A stretch of 64,000 nt of DNA from Dactylosporangium vinaceum (GCF_019904175.1 NZ_CP061913.1:4898001-4962000); one strand, 5' to 3'. Shown: positions 16,366-25,272, counted from the stretch's first letter. The notes: generated from the letters alone by a model not told the origin. Program-made: numbers and translations.

Positions 16366-18024
16366 ATGCAGCCCGGCTATGGACCGCCACAGCCCGAACA
16401 CGGACAGCAACAGCCCGGCTATACGCCGCCGCAGCAGCCCCAATACGGACAGCCGCCGCCCCAATACGGACCGCCGCCGCTGCAGCCGCAGGCGCCGGCG
16501 TACGGCTGGCCGGCACCGCCCGCGGGACCACCCGCGGCCCAGTTCGGCGCCCCGCCGCCGACGGCGCCGTTCAGTGGTCCGCCGCCCGTCGCACCGTACG
16601 GGGCGCCGCCGGTCAAGAAGCGGCGGCGCTGGGTGCTGTGGACGGTCGTCGGGGTCGTGACGATGGTCGTCCTCTGCGGCGGTGCGGCGATCGGCGGTGC
16701 GCTGTACTTCCGGGCCCAGCGGGCCGACTACCTGCGCCTCGACGGGCTGGCCGCGGCGGACGGGAAGCTCGACGAGCTCAAGGCGCTCCAACTGCCCGGC
16801 GACACCGGGCTGGTCCGGCTGGCCACGGACGGCACGACGCTGTACTACCTCGCGTACCAGCCGACCGTCGGCACCAAGGTGGTCGCCGTCGCGATCAAGG
16901 GCGGCGGGCACGCCTGGGAGGTGTCGCTCGGGCTCGATCCACGGGTCGAGGACGCCCGGCTGACGCTCGTCGGTGACGTGCTGCTCGTCGACGTCGTCGA
17001 CAAGAGCCGCACGCCGATGGTGCTGACCCAGCGGGCACTGTCCACAGGCGACGGCAAGGAGCTGTCGAAGCGGGAAGGCAAGCAGGACCAGACGGCATAC
17101 GCGGCGATCGCGGACGGCTCCGTCATCCTGGCCCACGACGGCGACAGCCGCAGCAGCTCCGTCGTCGAGCGGCAGGACCTGAAGACCGGCAAGGCGGCCT
17201 GGACGTACCCGGTCGACGACGCCGGCACCGCCCTGCTCGCGGTGAGCGTCAGCTGGCCCGGCGGGCCGAACACCGGGCCGGTCCCGTACCGGCACCCGGG
17301 GGAGCTGAGTGAGCGCGGCGAGACGACCCTGCGCACCTCGCTCGTCGCCGACCCGGGCACGCTGGTGTTCAACGACAACCGCGGCGTCGTCCACGTCCTC
17401 GACGGCGCCACCGGCAAGCTGCGGGTGCAGAAGAAGATCGAGCGGTGGACGTGGATGGTCGTGACCGGCGGGCTGGTCATCGGCAGCTTCGGCACGACGA
17501 CCACCGCGTACGACCTCACCACGCTCACCGAGCGGTGGCGGGTCTCCGGGCGGGCGCTCAACTACGGCATGTGCGGGGCGAGCGCCCTGTGCCTGAGCGT
17601 CCCCGCCGGCGACAAGAGCCTGGTGCGCCCGATCGACGTCACCACCGGCAAGACGAACCCGGACGCCACCGACTTCGACGCCACCGCCTTCACGCCGCTG
17701 GACCGGCGTATCCTCGGCAGCACCGTCGTGGCCGGCACGGTCATCCGCGACGCCGCCACCTGGGACAAGACCCGCCTGCTCCAGCGCGATCTGGACGTCA
17801 AGCCACTCGCCGCGGCCGGCCGCTACGCCGTGCTGGAGGTGAGCGCGCCGGGCATCCTCAAGAGCGGCGTGTCGGTGCTCGACGTCGAGTCGCTGCGCTA
17901 CACCCAGGCCGTGGCCATGGGCGACAGCGACTACTCGTTCGACGCCACCGCCGACATCGCGGGCGGCGTGGCCGTGGTGCTCACCACGGACCGGCGGATC
18001 CTCGCGCTCAAGGTGCCGTTCTAG
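16366..18024 (+). CDS. membrane-anchored beta-propeller protein with Pro/Gln/Tyr-rich cytosolic tail
   Basis: 552 residues. Residues 1-83 are a PPQ/PQYG/GPPP-rich tail; KKRRR then stops a single membrane helix (about 88-112). The rest, placed outside, is made of repeated beta-blades with the TG-K motif seen in PQQ-like and BamB-like propellers (LKTGKAAWTYP, DGATGKLRVQKK, DVTTGKTNPD). A scaffold or sensor role is likely; no catalytic site is visible. GGGGGAGGA at 16352-16360 is a strong RBS for ATG 16366. Its stop codon and that of the converging monooxygenase share CTAG at 18021-18024. Confidence 0.8.
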   Translation: MQPGYGPPQPEHGQQQPGYTPPQQPQYGQPPPQYGPPPLQPQAPAYGWPAPPAGPPAAQFGAPPPTAPFSGPPPVAPYGAPPVKKRRRWVLWTVVGVVTMVVLCGGAAIGGALYFRAQRADYLRLDGLAAADGKLDELKALQLPGDTGLVRLATDGTTLYYLAYQPTVGTKVVAVAIKGGGHAWEVSLGLDPRVEDARLTLVGDVLLVDVVDKSRTPMVLTQRALSTGDGKELSKREGKQDQTAYAAIADGSVILAHDGDSRSSSVVERQDLKTGKAAWTYPVDDAGTALLAVSVSWPGGPNTGPVPYRHPGELSERGETTLRTSLVADPGTLVFNDNRGVVHVLDGATGKLRVQKKIERWTWMVVTGGLVIGSFGTTTTAYDLTTLTERWRVSGRALNYGMCGASALCLSVPAGDKSLVRPIDVTTGKTNPDATDFDATAFTPLDRRILGSTVVAGTVIRDAATWDKTRLLQRDLDVKPLAAAGRYAVLEVSAPGILKSGVSVLDVESLRYTQAVAMGDSDYSFDATADIAGGVAVVLTTDRRILALKVPF

Positions 18025-19445
18025 CGGGCCGGGGCACCGAACCACCGCCGCAGCCGGTCGGCCAGCTCGCGCTGATCGGTGCCGGTCCAGGCTCGGTGCC
18101 CGTCGGGCCGTAGCAGTACAGCCGCGGCATCCGGCGCTTGACCGGGGTCCGCGACCACGTCGACGCGATCGTCCCACCCGGTGACCGACAGCCGGCCGGC
18201 CGGGTCGATCAGCAGGCCGCGGCCCCGGTGCAGGCGCGTATAGAGGCGGCCGTCGCCCAGGGGCCGGTCGGGCTCGCGGCGGCCGGTCAGCGGGTGCTCG
18301 TCGCCGATGTCGTAGCGCACGTCGATGGCGACGACCTTGCCGATGAGGTACCGGTTCACGTCGTCGAAGTCCATCAGCTGCGTGAGCAGCCGGCGCACGG
18401 CGAGCGGGCCGGGCTCCGTCGACAGCAGCTCCATCTGCGCCCGGGTGTTGACGAGCACGTCGGCGGCGACGGGGTGCCGCTCGGCCTCATACGTGTCGAG
18501 CAGCCCCGCCGGCCCCCACCCGGCGACCGCCGCGGCCAGCTTCCAGCCGAGGTTGAACGCCTCGTGGAGGCCGAGATTGAGGCCCTGCCCGCCGGTCGGC
18601 GGATGCACGTGCGCGGCGTCCCCGGCGAGGAACACCCGCCCGCTGCGATACCGCTCCGCCTGCCGCGTCGCATCCCCGAACCGCGACAGCCACCGTGGCG
18701 AGTGCACCCCGAAGTCCGTGCCGGCGGTCGCCCGCAGCTGCCGCCGGAAGTCCTCCAGCGTCGGCGGTGCCGCCCGGTCACCGCCGGCCCCGCCCGCCGG
18801 CACGACGACCCGATACAGCCCGTCGCCGACCGGCCCGAGCCCGAACCGCTTCTCGGTCCGGCGCACCGCGGCGACGGCCGCCGCGATCGCCTCCGGGTCC
18901 GCGCTCGCCGCCATCTCCCCGAGCAGCGTCTCGACCCGGCTGGGCTCGCCGGGAAAGCCGATGCCGAGCTGTTTGCGCACGGTACTGCGCCCGCCGTCGC
19001 ACCCCACCACGTACCGCGCCCGCAGCCGCTCCCCGCCCCGCAGCCGCACCGTCACGCCCTCGTCGTCCTGGTCCAGCCCGGTGAGCTCGGCCCCGCGCCG
19101 GATCTCGGCCCCCAGCTCGGCCGCCCTTTGCGTCAGGATGCGCACGGTCAGCGGCTGCGGGATGCCGAGCACATACGCGTGGGCCGAGTCCAGCGGCGGC
19201 GCCGGCTTCTCGATCGCCGCGAAGAACCCCCGCAGCGGATGCTTCCGGCCGAGCTCCAGGAACCGTTCCAGGAGGCCGCGCTGGTCCATGATCTCGATGC
19301 TGCGCACGTGCAGCCCGAGCGCCCGCACCTCCCGCACCGGCTCCGGCTCGCGGTCCAGCACGAGCGTGCGCACCCCGTGCAGCCGCAGCTCACCGGCGAG
19401 CATGAGCCCCGTCGGCCCGGCCCCGGCCACGATGACGTCGAACAC
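18021..19445 (-). CDS. rox: FAD-dependent rifamycin monooxygenase (Rox-like)
   Basis: 474 residues. The start FDVIVAGAGPTGLMLAGEL holds the FAD GxGxxG motif; YVVGCDGGRSTVRKQLGI and GRVFLAGDAAHVHPPTGGQ are the DG and GD motifs of class A flavoprotein hydroxylases. Wording along the chain (GLHVRSIEIMDQRGLLERF, FGVHSPRWLSRFGDATRQAER, FDDVNRYLIGK) agrees closely with the rifampicin monooxygenases I know from Streptomyces and Nocardia, which hydroxylate and open the rifamycin ring with NADPH and oxygen. The upstream inverted repeat matches the rifamycin-associated element core, which supports the specific function. A generic aromatic hydroxylase is the alternative. Confidence 0.82.
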   Translation of the reverse strand: MFDVIVAGAGPTGLMLAGELRLHGVRTLVLDREPEPVREVRALGLHVRSIEIMDQRGLLERFLELGRKHPLRGFFAAIEKPAPPLDSAHAYVLGIPQPLTVRILTQRAAELGAEIRRGAELTGLDQDDEGVTVRLRGGERLRARYVVGCDGGRSTVRKQLGIGFPGEPSRVETLLGEMAASADPEAIAAAVAAVRRTEKRFGLGPVGDGLYRVVVPAGGAGGDRAAPPTLEDFRRQLRATAGTDFGVHSPRWLSRFGDATRQAERYRSGRVFLAGDAAHVHPPTGGQGLNLGLHEAFNLGWKLAAAVAGWGPAGLLDTYEAERHPVAADVLVNTRAQMELLSTEPGPLAVRRLLTQLMDFDDVNRYLIGKVVAIDVRYDIGDEHPLTGRREPDRPLGDGRLYTRLHRGRGLLIDPAGRLSVTGWDDRVDVVADPGQAPDAAAVLLRPDGHRAWTGTDQRELADRLRRWFGAPAR

Positions 19446-19493
19446 GACACCCCCCGTTTCGTCGGTCGGCTGCCGATTCTGCGCCCGGACCCG

Positions 19494-19510
19494 GGTCTTG
19501 CCGCAAGACC
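19494..19510 (-). promoter_or_regulatory. rifamycin-associated element (RAE)-like inverted repeat
   Basis: GGTCTTGC and GCAAGACC form a perfect 8-1-8 repeat. On the rox strand the centre reads CTTGCGGCAAG, which is the core of the RAE reported upstream of rifamycin-resistance genes in actinomycetes, as I recall it. It lies 48 bp before the rox start and could supply a TTGCGG -35. Confidence 0.7.
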
Positions 19511-19532
19511 GTGGGCCTGATATACGTTAAAG

Positions 19533-19560
19533 GTGGCAAGGGGCGACATTTCTCCCTTGC
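19533..19560 (-). terminator. possible hairpin downstream of the NmrA-like gene
   Basis: GCAAGGG and CCCTTGC can pair across about 11 nt. It lies between the end of the NmrA-like gene and the rox promoter on the same strand. No long T-tract follows, so it is a weak terminator candidate. Confidence 0.3.
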
Positions 19561-19599
19561 TGTTTTGTTGCCCCCTTGCTTCTTGCCGCCGCCCGGTTG

Positions 19600-20400
19600 C
19601 TACCACCTGATCCCGGCGACGTACCGGGCGAACTCGCGCGGCGGGCGGCCCAGCGCCCGCTCGACCCCGTCCTGCGGCCCCGCGTCCCGGCCCTCGCGCA
19701 GCGCGGTGAACACGCCGGCCATGATACGGGCCACCGCGGGCGCGGTCCCGGCCGCCACCTCGCGGGCCACGTACGTCTCGGCGTCGACGTCAACGAACCG
19801 CATGCTGCGCCCGGTCGCCGCCGCGATCTGCGACACCGCCGCACCGAAGCTCAGCGCCCGCGGCCCGGTCAGGCCCAGCTCCGCGCCGGCGAGCCGGTCC
19901 GTGCTCAGCGCGGCCACCGCCACATCGGCGATGTCCTCGGCGTCGACGAACGGCGTGCGCCCGTCCCCGGCCGGCAGCGCCAGCTCCCCGCCCAGCAGCT
20001 GCTCGCGCCACCCGGTCTCGGTGAAATTCTGCGCGAACCAGCCCGGCCGCAGCACGGTCCACGCCGCCCCCGAGGCCCGGACCGCCGCCTCGACCGCGAA
20101 CAGCGGATGCTGCGGGTGTACCGCACCCGGCGCCGACAGCAGCACCAGCCTGCGCACACCGTGGGCGGCCGCGGCCGTGACGAACCCGGGCAGGCGCACG
20201 GCGCGCAGGTCCGGCTCGACCAGGTACGCCGCGGTGACCCCGGCGAGCGCGGGCCCCCACGTGCCCGGGTCGCCCAGGTCGAACCCGGCGTCGGCGCCGC
20301 CGCGGGCCGCCGTGCGGGTGGGAACGTTGCCGGCCCGCAGCCGCTGTGCGATGCGGCGGCCCGTCTTGCCGGTCCCGGCGAGGATCAGGTGCATGTCCAT
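19600..20400 (-). CDS. NmrA-like NAD(P)-binding reductase
   Basis: 266 residues. The chain begins MHLILAGTGKTGRRIAQRL, a dinucleotide-binding GxxGxxG segment, and continues in the atypical short-chain dehydrogenase pattern (VRRLVLLSAPGA, WTVLRPGWFAQNF, VDAEDIADVAVAAL) typical of NmrA/QorA2-like proteins. The absence of a clear YxxxK pair fits NmrA-type proteins that sense or weakly reduce quinones. It is divergent from an AraC gene 81 bp away. ATG 20394 is an alternative start. Confidence 0.8.
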   Translation of the reverse strand: MDMHLILAGTGKTGRRIAQRLRAGNVPTRTAARGGADAGFDLGDPGTWGPALAGVTAAYLVEPDLRAVRLPGFVTAAAAHGVRRLVLLSAPGAVHPQHPLFAVEAAVRASGAAWTVLRPGWFAQNFTETGWREQLLGGELALPAGDGRTPFVDAEDIADVAVAALSTDRLAGAELGLTGPRALSFGAAVSQIAAATGRSMRFVDVDAETYVAREVAAGTAPAVARIMAGVFTALREGRDAGPQDGVERALGRPPREFARYVAGIRW

Positions 20401-20469
20401 ACGGGAAGCCAACCGCACCGATGCGTGGACGGGCCATGGGCGTGCGTCGGGCGAACCTTTGCCGGCGTC

Positions 20470-20475
20470 TACCGT
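20470..20475 (+). promoter_or_regulatory. TANNNT -10 box, possible leaderless promoter
   Basis: TACCGT is 6 nt before the ATG of the AraC gene at 20482, inside the divergent gap shared with the NmrA-like gene. Confidence 0.4.
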
Positions 20476-20481
20476 GGCCGG

Positions 20482-21420
20482 ATGGACGTGCTCAGCGACC
20501 TGCTGCACCGGGCCCGGGCCGGCAACGCCGCCGTGCGCCGGCTCATCCAGCGCCCGCCCTGGTCGATGACCTACGCCGACCCGCCGCCGCTCACGGTCAT
20601 CACCGCGCTCGGCGGCCCGGTGGCGGTCACGGCCGGCGACCGGGCACCGGGAGCGCTCACGGCCGGCGACATCGCGATCGTCACCGGCACGGACCCGCAC
20701 ACGGTCGCCGACAGCCCCGGCACGCCGCCGCGGTACGTGGTGCGGGGCGGGCGCAAGTATCCGGCCGGCTCGGACCGGCCCGTCCCGGAGCGGCCCACCC
20801 TCGCCCCGCGCACCTACGGCGACGGCGACCCCGCCGCCACGACGATGCTGCGCGGGGCGTACGACATCCGCGGGGGAGCGGGCGCACGGCTCCTGGCGAT
20901 GCTGCCGCCCCTCGCGATCGTCCCGGCCGGCGCGCGGACCCAGCCCGTGCTCGAACTGCTCGCCGCCGAGGCCGCGCACGACGAGCCCGGCCAGGACGCG
21001 GTGCTGGCCCGGCTGCTCGACCTCGTCCTCGTCATCGCGCTGCGGGCCTGGTGCGCGGGCCCGGACGCGAGCCCGCCGGGCTGGTACACGGCCCTCGCCG
21101 ACCCGGCCGTCGGCACCGCCCTGGCGCTGCTGCACGCCGAGCCGGCCCGCCGCTGGACGGTCGCCGAGCTGGCCGCCGCGGCCCGGCTGTCCCGGGCCGC
21201 GTTCGCCGCCCGGTTCACCCGGCAGGTCGGCGAGCCGCCCCTGGCGTACCTCACGGGCTGGCGGCTGACGCTCGCGGCCGACCGGCTCCGCGCCACCGAC
21301 GACCCGGTCGCGGCGGTGGCCCGGGACGTCGGCTACGGCGACGCGTTCGCGTTCAGCGTCGCCTTCAAACGCGCCCACGGCACCACCCCGTCCGCCTGGC
21401 GGCGGGTGGCGGAGTCGTGA
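20482..21420 (+). CDS. AraC-family regulator with cupin-type sensor domain
   Basis: 312 residues. The start MDVLSDLLHRARA and the following beta-rich region with DIAIVTGTDPHTVAD belong to the AraC-binding cupin family that often sits beside oxidoreductase genes. The C-terminus has the two helix-turn-helix units RWTVAELAAAARLSRAAFAA and VAAVARDVGYGDAFAFSVAF, ending HGTTPSAWRR. Divergent placement suggests it controls the NmrA-like reductase. ATG 20482 is supported by the TANNNT box. Confidence 0.88.
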   Translation: MDVLSDLLHRARAGNAAVRRLIQRPPWSMTYADPPPLTVITALGGPVAVTAGDRAPGALTAGDIAIVTGTDPHTVADSPGTPPRYVVRGGRKYPAGSDRPVPERPTLAPRTYGDGDPAATTMLRGAYDIRGGAGARLLAMLPPLAIVPAGARTQPVLELLAAEAAHDEPGQDAVLARLLDLVLVIALRAWCAGPDASPPGWYTALADPAVGTALALLHAEPARRWTVAELAAAARLSRAAFAARFTRQVGEPPLAYLTGWRLTLAADRLRATDDPVAAVARDVGYGDAFAFSVAFKRAHGTTPSAWRRVAES

Positions 21421-21474
21421 AGGTTTCGGGCCGGGTCTCGTGCGGTGCGGGACCGGCCTGCCATGCTGCCCGCC

Positions 21475-22299
21475 ATGGGAGAGTGGACACCTGTCGAGCC
21501 GTTCGGGTGGTGGCGGTCCGGACTGCTCGGCCTCGTCGCCGCCGCGCCGGTCGTCTGGGCGGTCGTCGGCCTGATCGGCGAGCTCGACGCCGACCTCGGC
21601 GGCCTCGTCGTGTTCGCCGTCTACGGACCCTGTGTGGTGGCGGGCGCCGCCCTGCTCGGCGCGGCCCTCATGGTGGGCGTCACCCTTGAGCGGCGGGCCG
21701 AGCGGTGGCGGCTCGCCTGGATGATCGCCGCACCGCCGCTCGTGTGGCTCGTGCTGGCCGTCGGTGCCGAGCAGGGCGGGCCGATGATGCCGGTCGGCGA
21801 GCTGCGGGTGGGGTGGAGCCTGGTCGTCGTGCTGATGTACGCCGGGACCGGGGTCGCGTTCGGGCTCGGCGCGCCCCGCCCGGTGCGGGTCGCCGCCGCC
21901 GTGCTCGTCGTGGCCGCGGCGCCGCTGATGATCGCCTACGACGACGCCGCCCAGCCCCGCTGGCGCCGGGACTCGTATGCGGCGGCGCCGCACGTGCTGC
22001 CCGAGATCCCGGGCTACCGGCCGGTCGCCGCCCGCGGCGACGGGCGTGTGCTCACGGTGAGCCTGGACGGGCCGGTCGCGCTGTCGGTGACTGTCACGCG
22101 CTGTGCGCCGTGCGCGGTCAGTGCACAGGCGGGGCGCTACGGCGTGACAGTCGTCGACGGCACTTATGAGCTGGCGATCGTCCCGCAGATCGGCGCGGGC
22201 TCCACGTGGACCGCCCCGGCCGGCATCCGGCTGCGCCCGGCCGGCGTCGGCGAGCTGGCCGCACTGCCGCTCGCGCCCAGCCATCCGTACGCCGACTGA
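21475..22299 (+). CDS. unknown multi-pass membrane protein
   Basis: 274 residues. Four or five hydrophobic helices fill residues 15-165; the remaining 105 residues form a soluble domain with a VTRCAPCAV cysteine pair. I recognise no family. ATG 21475 is chosen; GTG 21445 and ATG 21463 are in frame upstream. It ends about 65 bp before a low-GC regulatory region. Confidence 0.6.
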   Translation: MGEWTPVEPFGWWRSGLLGLVAAAPVVWAVVGLIGELDADLGGLVVFAVYGPCVVAGAALLGAALMVGVTLERRAERWRLAWMIAAPPLVWLVLAVGAEQGGPMMPVGELRVGWSLVVVLMYAGTGVAFGLGAPRPVRVAAAVLVVAAAPLMIAYDDAAQPRWRRDSYAAAPHVLPEIPGYRPVAARGDGRVLTVSLDGPVALSVTVTRCAPCAVSAQAGRYGVTVVDGTYELAIVPQIGAGSTWTAPAGIRLRPAGVGELAALPLAPSHPYAD

Positions 22300-22340
22300 C
22301 GGGGCGGCGGTACCCCCAAAAAAGCCAACCAAGCGATTGC

Positions 22341-22385
22341 TTGCTTTTCTTCTCCCGCTGTTGCTAAATCTTTTAAAAGATTTAG
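22341..22385 (+). promoter_or_regulatory. AT-rich promoter with 22-bp perfect palindrome
   Basis: CTAAATCTTTT (22364-22374) is followed directly by its exact reverse complement (22375-22385), a 22-bp palindrome without loop. TTGCTT (22341-22346) and TAAATC (22365-22370), 18 bp apart, could be -35 and -10, so the palindrome covers the -10 and start site as a repressor site would. A smaller repeat, CAAGC/GCTTG, lies at 22330-22343. The GntR/FCD protein encoded at the end of the same cluster is the likely binder. Confidence 0.6.
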
Positions 22386-22405
22386 TCAACGGAGGTGGTG
22401 ACGAC

Positions 22406-23185
22406 GTGACGACGGTGGCGGAAACGGCCAAGCCGGGCGGAACCGCCGTCTGGGCGCCCAGGGTCACCCCGCCCATCGGGGTGGAGCTCACCGACGCGCA
22501 GGCGCTCGCCTGTGCGTTCCGCATCCTGGCGCACAGCGGGTTCAGCGAGAACATCGCCGGGCACATCACGATGCTCAAGAACGACGACGGCGACATGTGG
22601 ATCAATCCGTGGGGGCTGTGGTGGGACGAGGTGTCCGCCTCCGACCTGTGCGTCGTCGACCGTGACGGCACGCCCAAGGCGGGGCGCTGGGACGTCACGC
22701 CCGCGTTCCACATCCACACGGAACTGCACCGGGTGCGGCCCGACGCCCGGGTCGTCGTGCACAACCACCCGTACCACGTCACGGTGCTCGCGGCCGTCGG
22801 CGTGCTGCCGGCGATCGTGCACCAGACCGGGTCGATGTACGACGGTGACCTGGCGTTCGTGCACGAGTACACCGGCGAGGTGGACGACGCGGCGCTCGGG
22901 GCCGACCTCGCGCAGCAGATCGGCGACAAGTCCGTGGTGATCCTGGCCAGCCACGGGATCATCGTGACCGCGCCGACGATCCAGGAGGCGACCTACCGCT
23001 CGGCGAGCATCGACCGGGCGTGCCGGCTCGCGTACGACGTCATGCTGCTCGGCCGGGACCCCCTCGCCATCGCACCCGGGCTGCGGCAGGGCATGAAGCA
23101 GTCGCTGCTGGAGCGGGGCTCGGACGTGTTCTGGGCCGGCGCCGTGCGCAAGCTCCTGCGCCGCGAACCCGACGTACTCGAATAG
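22406..23185 (+). CDS. class II aldolase/adducin-family protein
   Basis: 259 residues, GTG start with GGAGG at 22391-22395. The family shows as CAFRILAHSGFSENIAGHIT, the metal ligand pair in VVVHNHPYHVTVL and a further His in ASHGIIV. Fold members are Zn- or Mn-dependent aldolases, decarboxylases or epimerases of small hydroxy acids. The adjacent amidohydrolase and GntR regulator indicate a short catabolic pathway whose substrate cannot be read from sequence. Confidence 0.85.
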   Translation: MTTVAETAKPGGTAVWAPRVTPPIGVELTDAQALACAFRILAHSGFSENIAGHITMLKNDDGDMWINPWGLWWDEVSASDLCVVDRDGTPKAGRWDVTPAFHIHTELHRVRPDARVVVHNHPYHVTVLAAVGVLPAIVHQTGSMYDGDLAFVHEYTGEVDDAALGADLAQQIGDKSVVILASHGIIVTAPTIQEATYRSASIDRACRLAYDVMLLGRDPLAIAPGLRQGMKQSLLERGSDVFWAGAVRKLLRREPDVLE

Positions 23186-23209
23186 CCGCCGGAAAGGACA
23201 CCCCACCCC

Positions 23210-24460
23210 ATGGCATCGATCGACGAACTGCTCAAGAACACCGGGTTCACCACCGCCGACCGCGGCAAGGTGACGTTCCTGCCCGACCCGCCGCGGCAGG
23301 AGCGCAAGTACACGTTCATCTCCGTCGACGACCACATCGTCGAGCCGCCGGACGCGTTCGCGGGCCGGATGCCCGCGAAGTACGCCGAGCAGGCCCCGCA
23401 CGTCGTCGAGCGGGACGGCAGCCACGTGTGGGTGTACGACGGCCAGGAGTTCCCGAACGTCGGCTTCAACGCCGTCGTCGGGCGGCCGGTCGACGAGTAC
23501 GGCATGGAGCCGTGCCGCTTCGACGACATGCGCCGCGGCTCCTGGGACATCCACGAGCGCATCCGGGACATGGACCTGTCGGGGGTGTACGCGTCCCTGT
23601 GCTTCCCGTCCTTCCTGCCGGGCTTCGCCGGGCAGCGCCTGCAACTGTCCACGAAGGACGCCGAGCTCGCGCTCGCGGCCACCCGGGCCTGGAACGACTG
23701 GAACATCGAGGCGTGGTCGGGCGCGTACCCGGACCGGATGATCCCGTGCCAGCTGCCGTACTTCCTCGACCCGCAGGTCGGCGCCCAGGAGATCTACCGC
23801 AACGCCGAGCGCGGGTTCAAGGCCGTCACGTTCAGCGAGGCGCCGCACATGCTCGGGCTGCCGTCGCTGCACACCGGCCACTGGGACCCCATCATGCGGG
23901 CCTGTGCCGAGACCGGCACGGTGGTGAACCTGCACATCGGCTCCTCCGGCACGTCGCCGTCGACGGCACCGGACGCGCCGCCGGACGTGGTGGGGGTGCT
24001 GTTCTTCGGGTACTCCATGTTCTCGGCGGTCGACTGGCTGTACAGCCGGATCCCGGTCCGTTTCCCGGATATCAAGATCGTGCTGTCGGAGGGTGGGATC
24101 GGCTGGGTGCCCGGCCTGGTCGACCGGCTCAACCACATGCTCAGCTACCACGCGATGTACGGGACGTGGAAGGGCATCGACCGCACGCCGGCCGAGGTCC
24201 TGCTGCGCAACTTCTACTTCTGTGCCGTCGAGGACCCGTCGTCGTTCGCGCTGCGTGACGTGATCGGCGTCGAGCACATCCTGCTGGAGCAGGACTACCC
24301 GCACTGCGACTCGACCTGGCCGCACACCCAGCGCACCATCGAGGAGGAGATCGGCGGCCTGCCCGCGGCCGACGTGCGCAAGATGACGTGGGAGAACGCG
24401 TCGGTGCTGTACCGCCACCCGGTCCCGGCCGCCGTGCAGCAGGACCCGGACGCCTACTAA
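23210..24460 (+). CDS. amidohydrolase_2-family metal-dependent hydrolase or decarboxylase
   Basis: 416 residues. The TIM-barrel ACMSD-type pattern is visible: VDDHIVEPPDAF with a DxH-like metal site, a middle metal His in VVNLHIGSSG, SEGGIGWVPGLVDRLNHM, and the late Asp in LEQDYPHCDSTWPHT. Family members hydrolyse C-C or C-N bonds or decarboxylate aromatic and keto acids non-oxidatively. GGAAAGGA upstream is the RBS. It lies 24 bp after the aldolase gene and 10 bp before the GntR gene, forming one operon. Confidence 0.87.
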   Translation: MASIDELLKNTGFTTADRGKVTFLPDPPRQERKYTFISVDDHIVEPPDAFAGRMPAKYAEQAPHVVERDGSHVWVYDGQEFPNVGFNAVVGRPVDEYGMEPCRFDDMRRGSWDIHERIRDMDLSGVYASLCFPSFLPGFAGQRLQLSTKDAELALAATRAWNDWNIEAWSGAYPDRMIPCQLPYFLDPQVGAQEIYRNAERGFKAVTFSEAPHMLGLPSLHTGHWDPIMRACAETGTVVNLHIGSSGTSPSTAPDAPPDVVGVLFFGYSMFSAVDWLYSRIPVRFPDIKIVLSEGGIGWVPGLVDRLNHMLSYHAMYGTWKGIDRTPAEVLLRNFYFCAVEDPSSFALRDVIGVEHILLEQDYPHCDSTWPHTQRTIEEEIGGLPAADVRKMTWENASVLYRHPVPAAVQQDPDAY

Positions 24461-24463
24461 GGT
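24458..24463 (+). promoter_or_regulatory. TANNNT -10 box before the GntR gene
   Basis: TAAGGT begins inside the amidohydrolase stop and ends 7 nt before the GntR GTG, so the regulator may also have its own leaderless transcript. Confidence 0.35.
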
Positions 24464-24470
24464 CGGCTGC

Positions 24471-25262
24471 GTGGAGCCCCGGATACGTGTCCATCGGCTC
24501 GCCGAGCAGATCGCCGACCGGGTCCGGGCGCAGATCATCAGCGGCGAGCTGGGCGACGGCGATCCGTTGCCGAAGGCCGAGGAGCTGCTGCGGCGGTACT
24601 CGGTAAGCGCGCCCACCCTGCGCGAGTCCATGCGCATTCTGGAGGCCGAGGGTCTGATCACGATTCGCCGGGGGCGGCTCGGCGGTGCCGTCGTGCACCG
24701 CCCGTCCCCGGCGAACCTCGGCTACAACCTGGGCCTGGTCCTGGCCGCCCAGCGCTCGGACATCGCCGACGTGGCCGCGGCCCTGCGCCACGTCGAGCCG
24801 GCGTGCGCCGCACTGTGCGCGGCCCGGCCGGACCGTGCGCGCACGGTCGTGCCGCGGCTGCGGGCGCTGCACGAGGAGTACCTGACGAGCATCGCCGACC
24901 TGCCCGCCGTCGTCGGCGTGTCCCGGCGCTTCCACGAGGCCCTCGTCGCGCTGTGCGGCAACCCGCCGCTGATCGTGCTGGCCGGGGCGCTGGAGGCGCT
25001 GTGGTCGAGCCACGAGCAGAGCTGGGCCGGGCGCACGGCGCCGCACGCGGTGCCGCTGCGGCAGCGCCGCGCGGCCGGCGCGGAGCACGGCCGCATCCTG
25101 GAGCTGATCGAGGCCGGCGACGCCGAGGGGGTCCACCGGCTGGTCGCGGCCCACCTCGGCGAGGCCCAGCGCAACCCGCAGCCGGCCGGCTCACCCGCCA
25201 TCGACCTCACCCTCCTGCGTGAGCTGATGCTGCCGCCGGGCGAGCCACCGGACGCGGCCTGA
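24471..25262 (+). CDS. GntR-family regulator, FadR/FCD subfamily
   Basis: 263 residues, GTG start. The winged helix spans about residues 8-70 (LAEQIADRVRAQIISGEL, the recognition helix in SVSAPTLRESMRILEAEGLI). The rest is an all-helical FCD ligand domain with likely metal-binding residues (RRFHEALVAL, EHGRILELIEAG). Such regulators usually sense an intermediate of the pathway encoded beside them, here the aldolase/amidohydrolase pair. Confidence 0.88.
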   Translation: MEPRIRVHRLAEQIADRVRAQIISGELGDGDPLPKAEELLRRYSVSAPTLRESMRILEAEGLITIRRGRLGGAVVHRPSPANLGYNLGLVLAAQRSDIADVAAALRHVEPACAALCAARPDRARTVVPRLRALHEEYLTSIADLPAVVGVSRRFHEALVALCGNPPLIVLAGALEALWSSHEQSWAGRTAPHAVPLRQRRAAGAEHGRILELIEAGDAEGVHRLVAAHLGEAQRNPQPAGSPAIDLTLLRELMLPPGEPPDAA

Positions 25263-25272
25263 CGGCGCCTGC

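Noticed and set aside
19600..22962. 1120-codon open frame on the minus strand
   Set aside because: Only its last 267 codons are the NmrA-like gene. The rest lies antisense to the AraC, membrane protein and aldolase genes and has the low-complexity Arg/Gly/Asp make-up of a shadow frame in GC-rich DNA.
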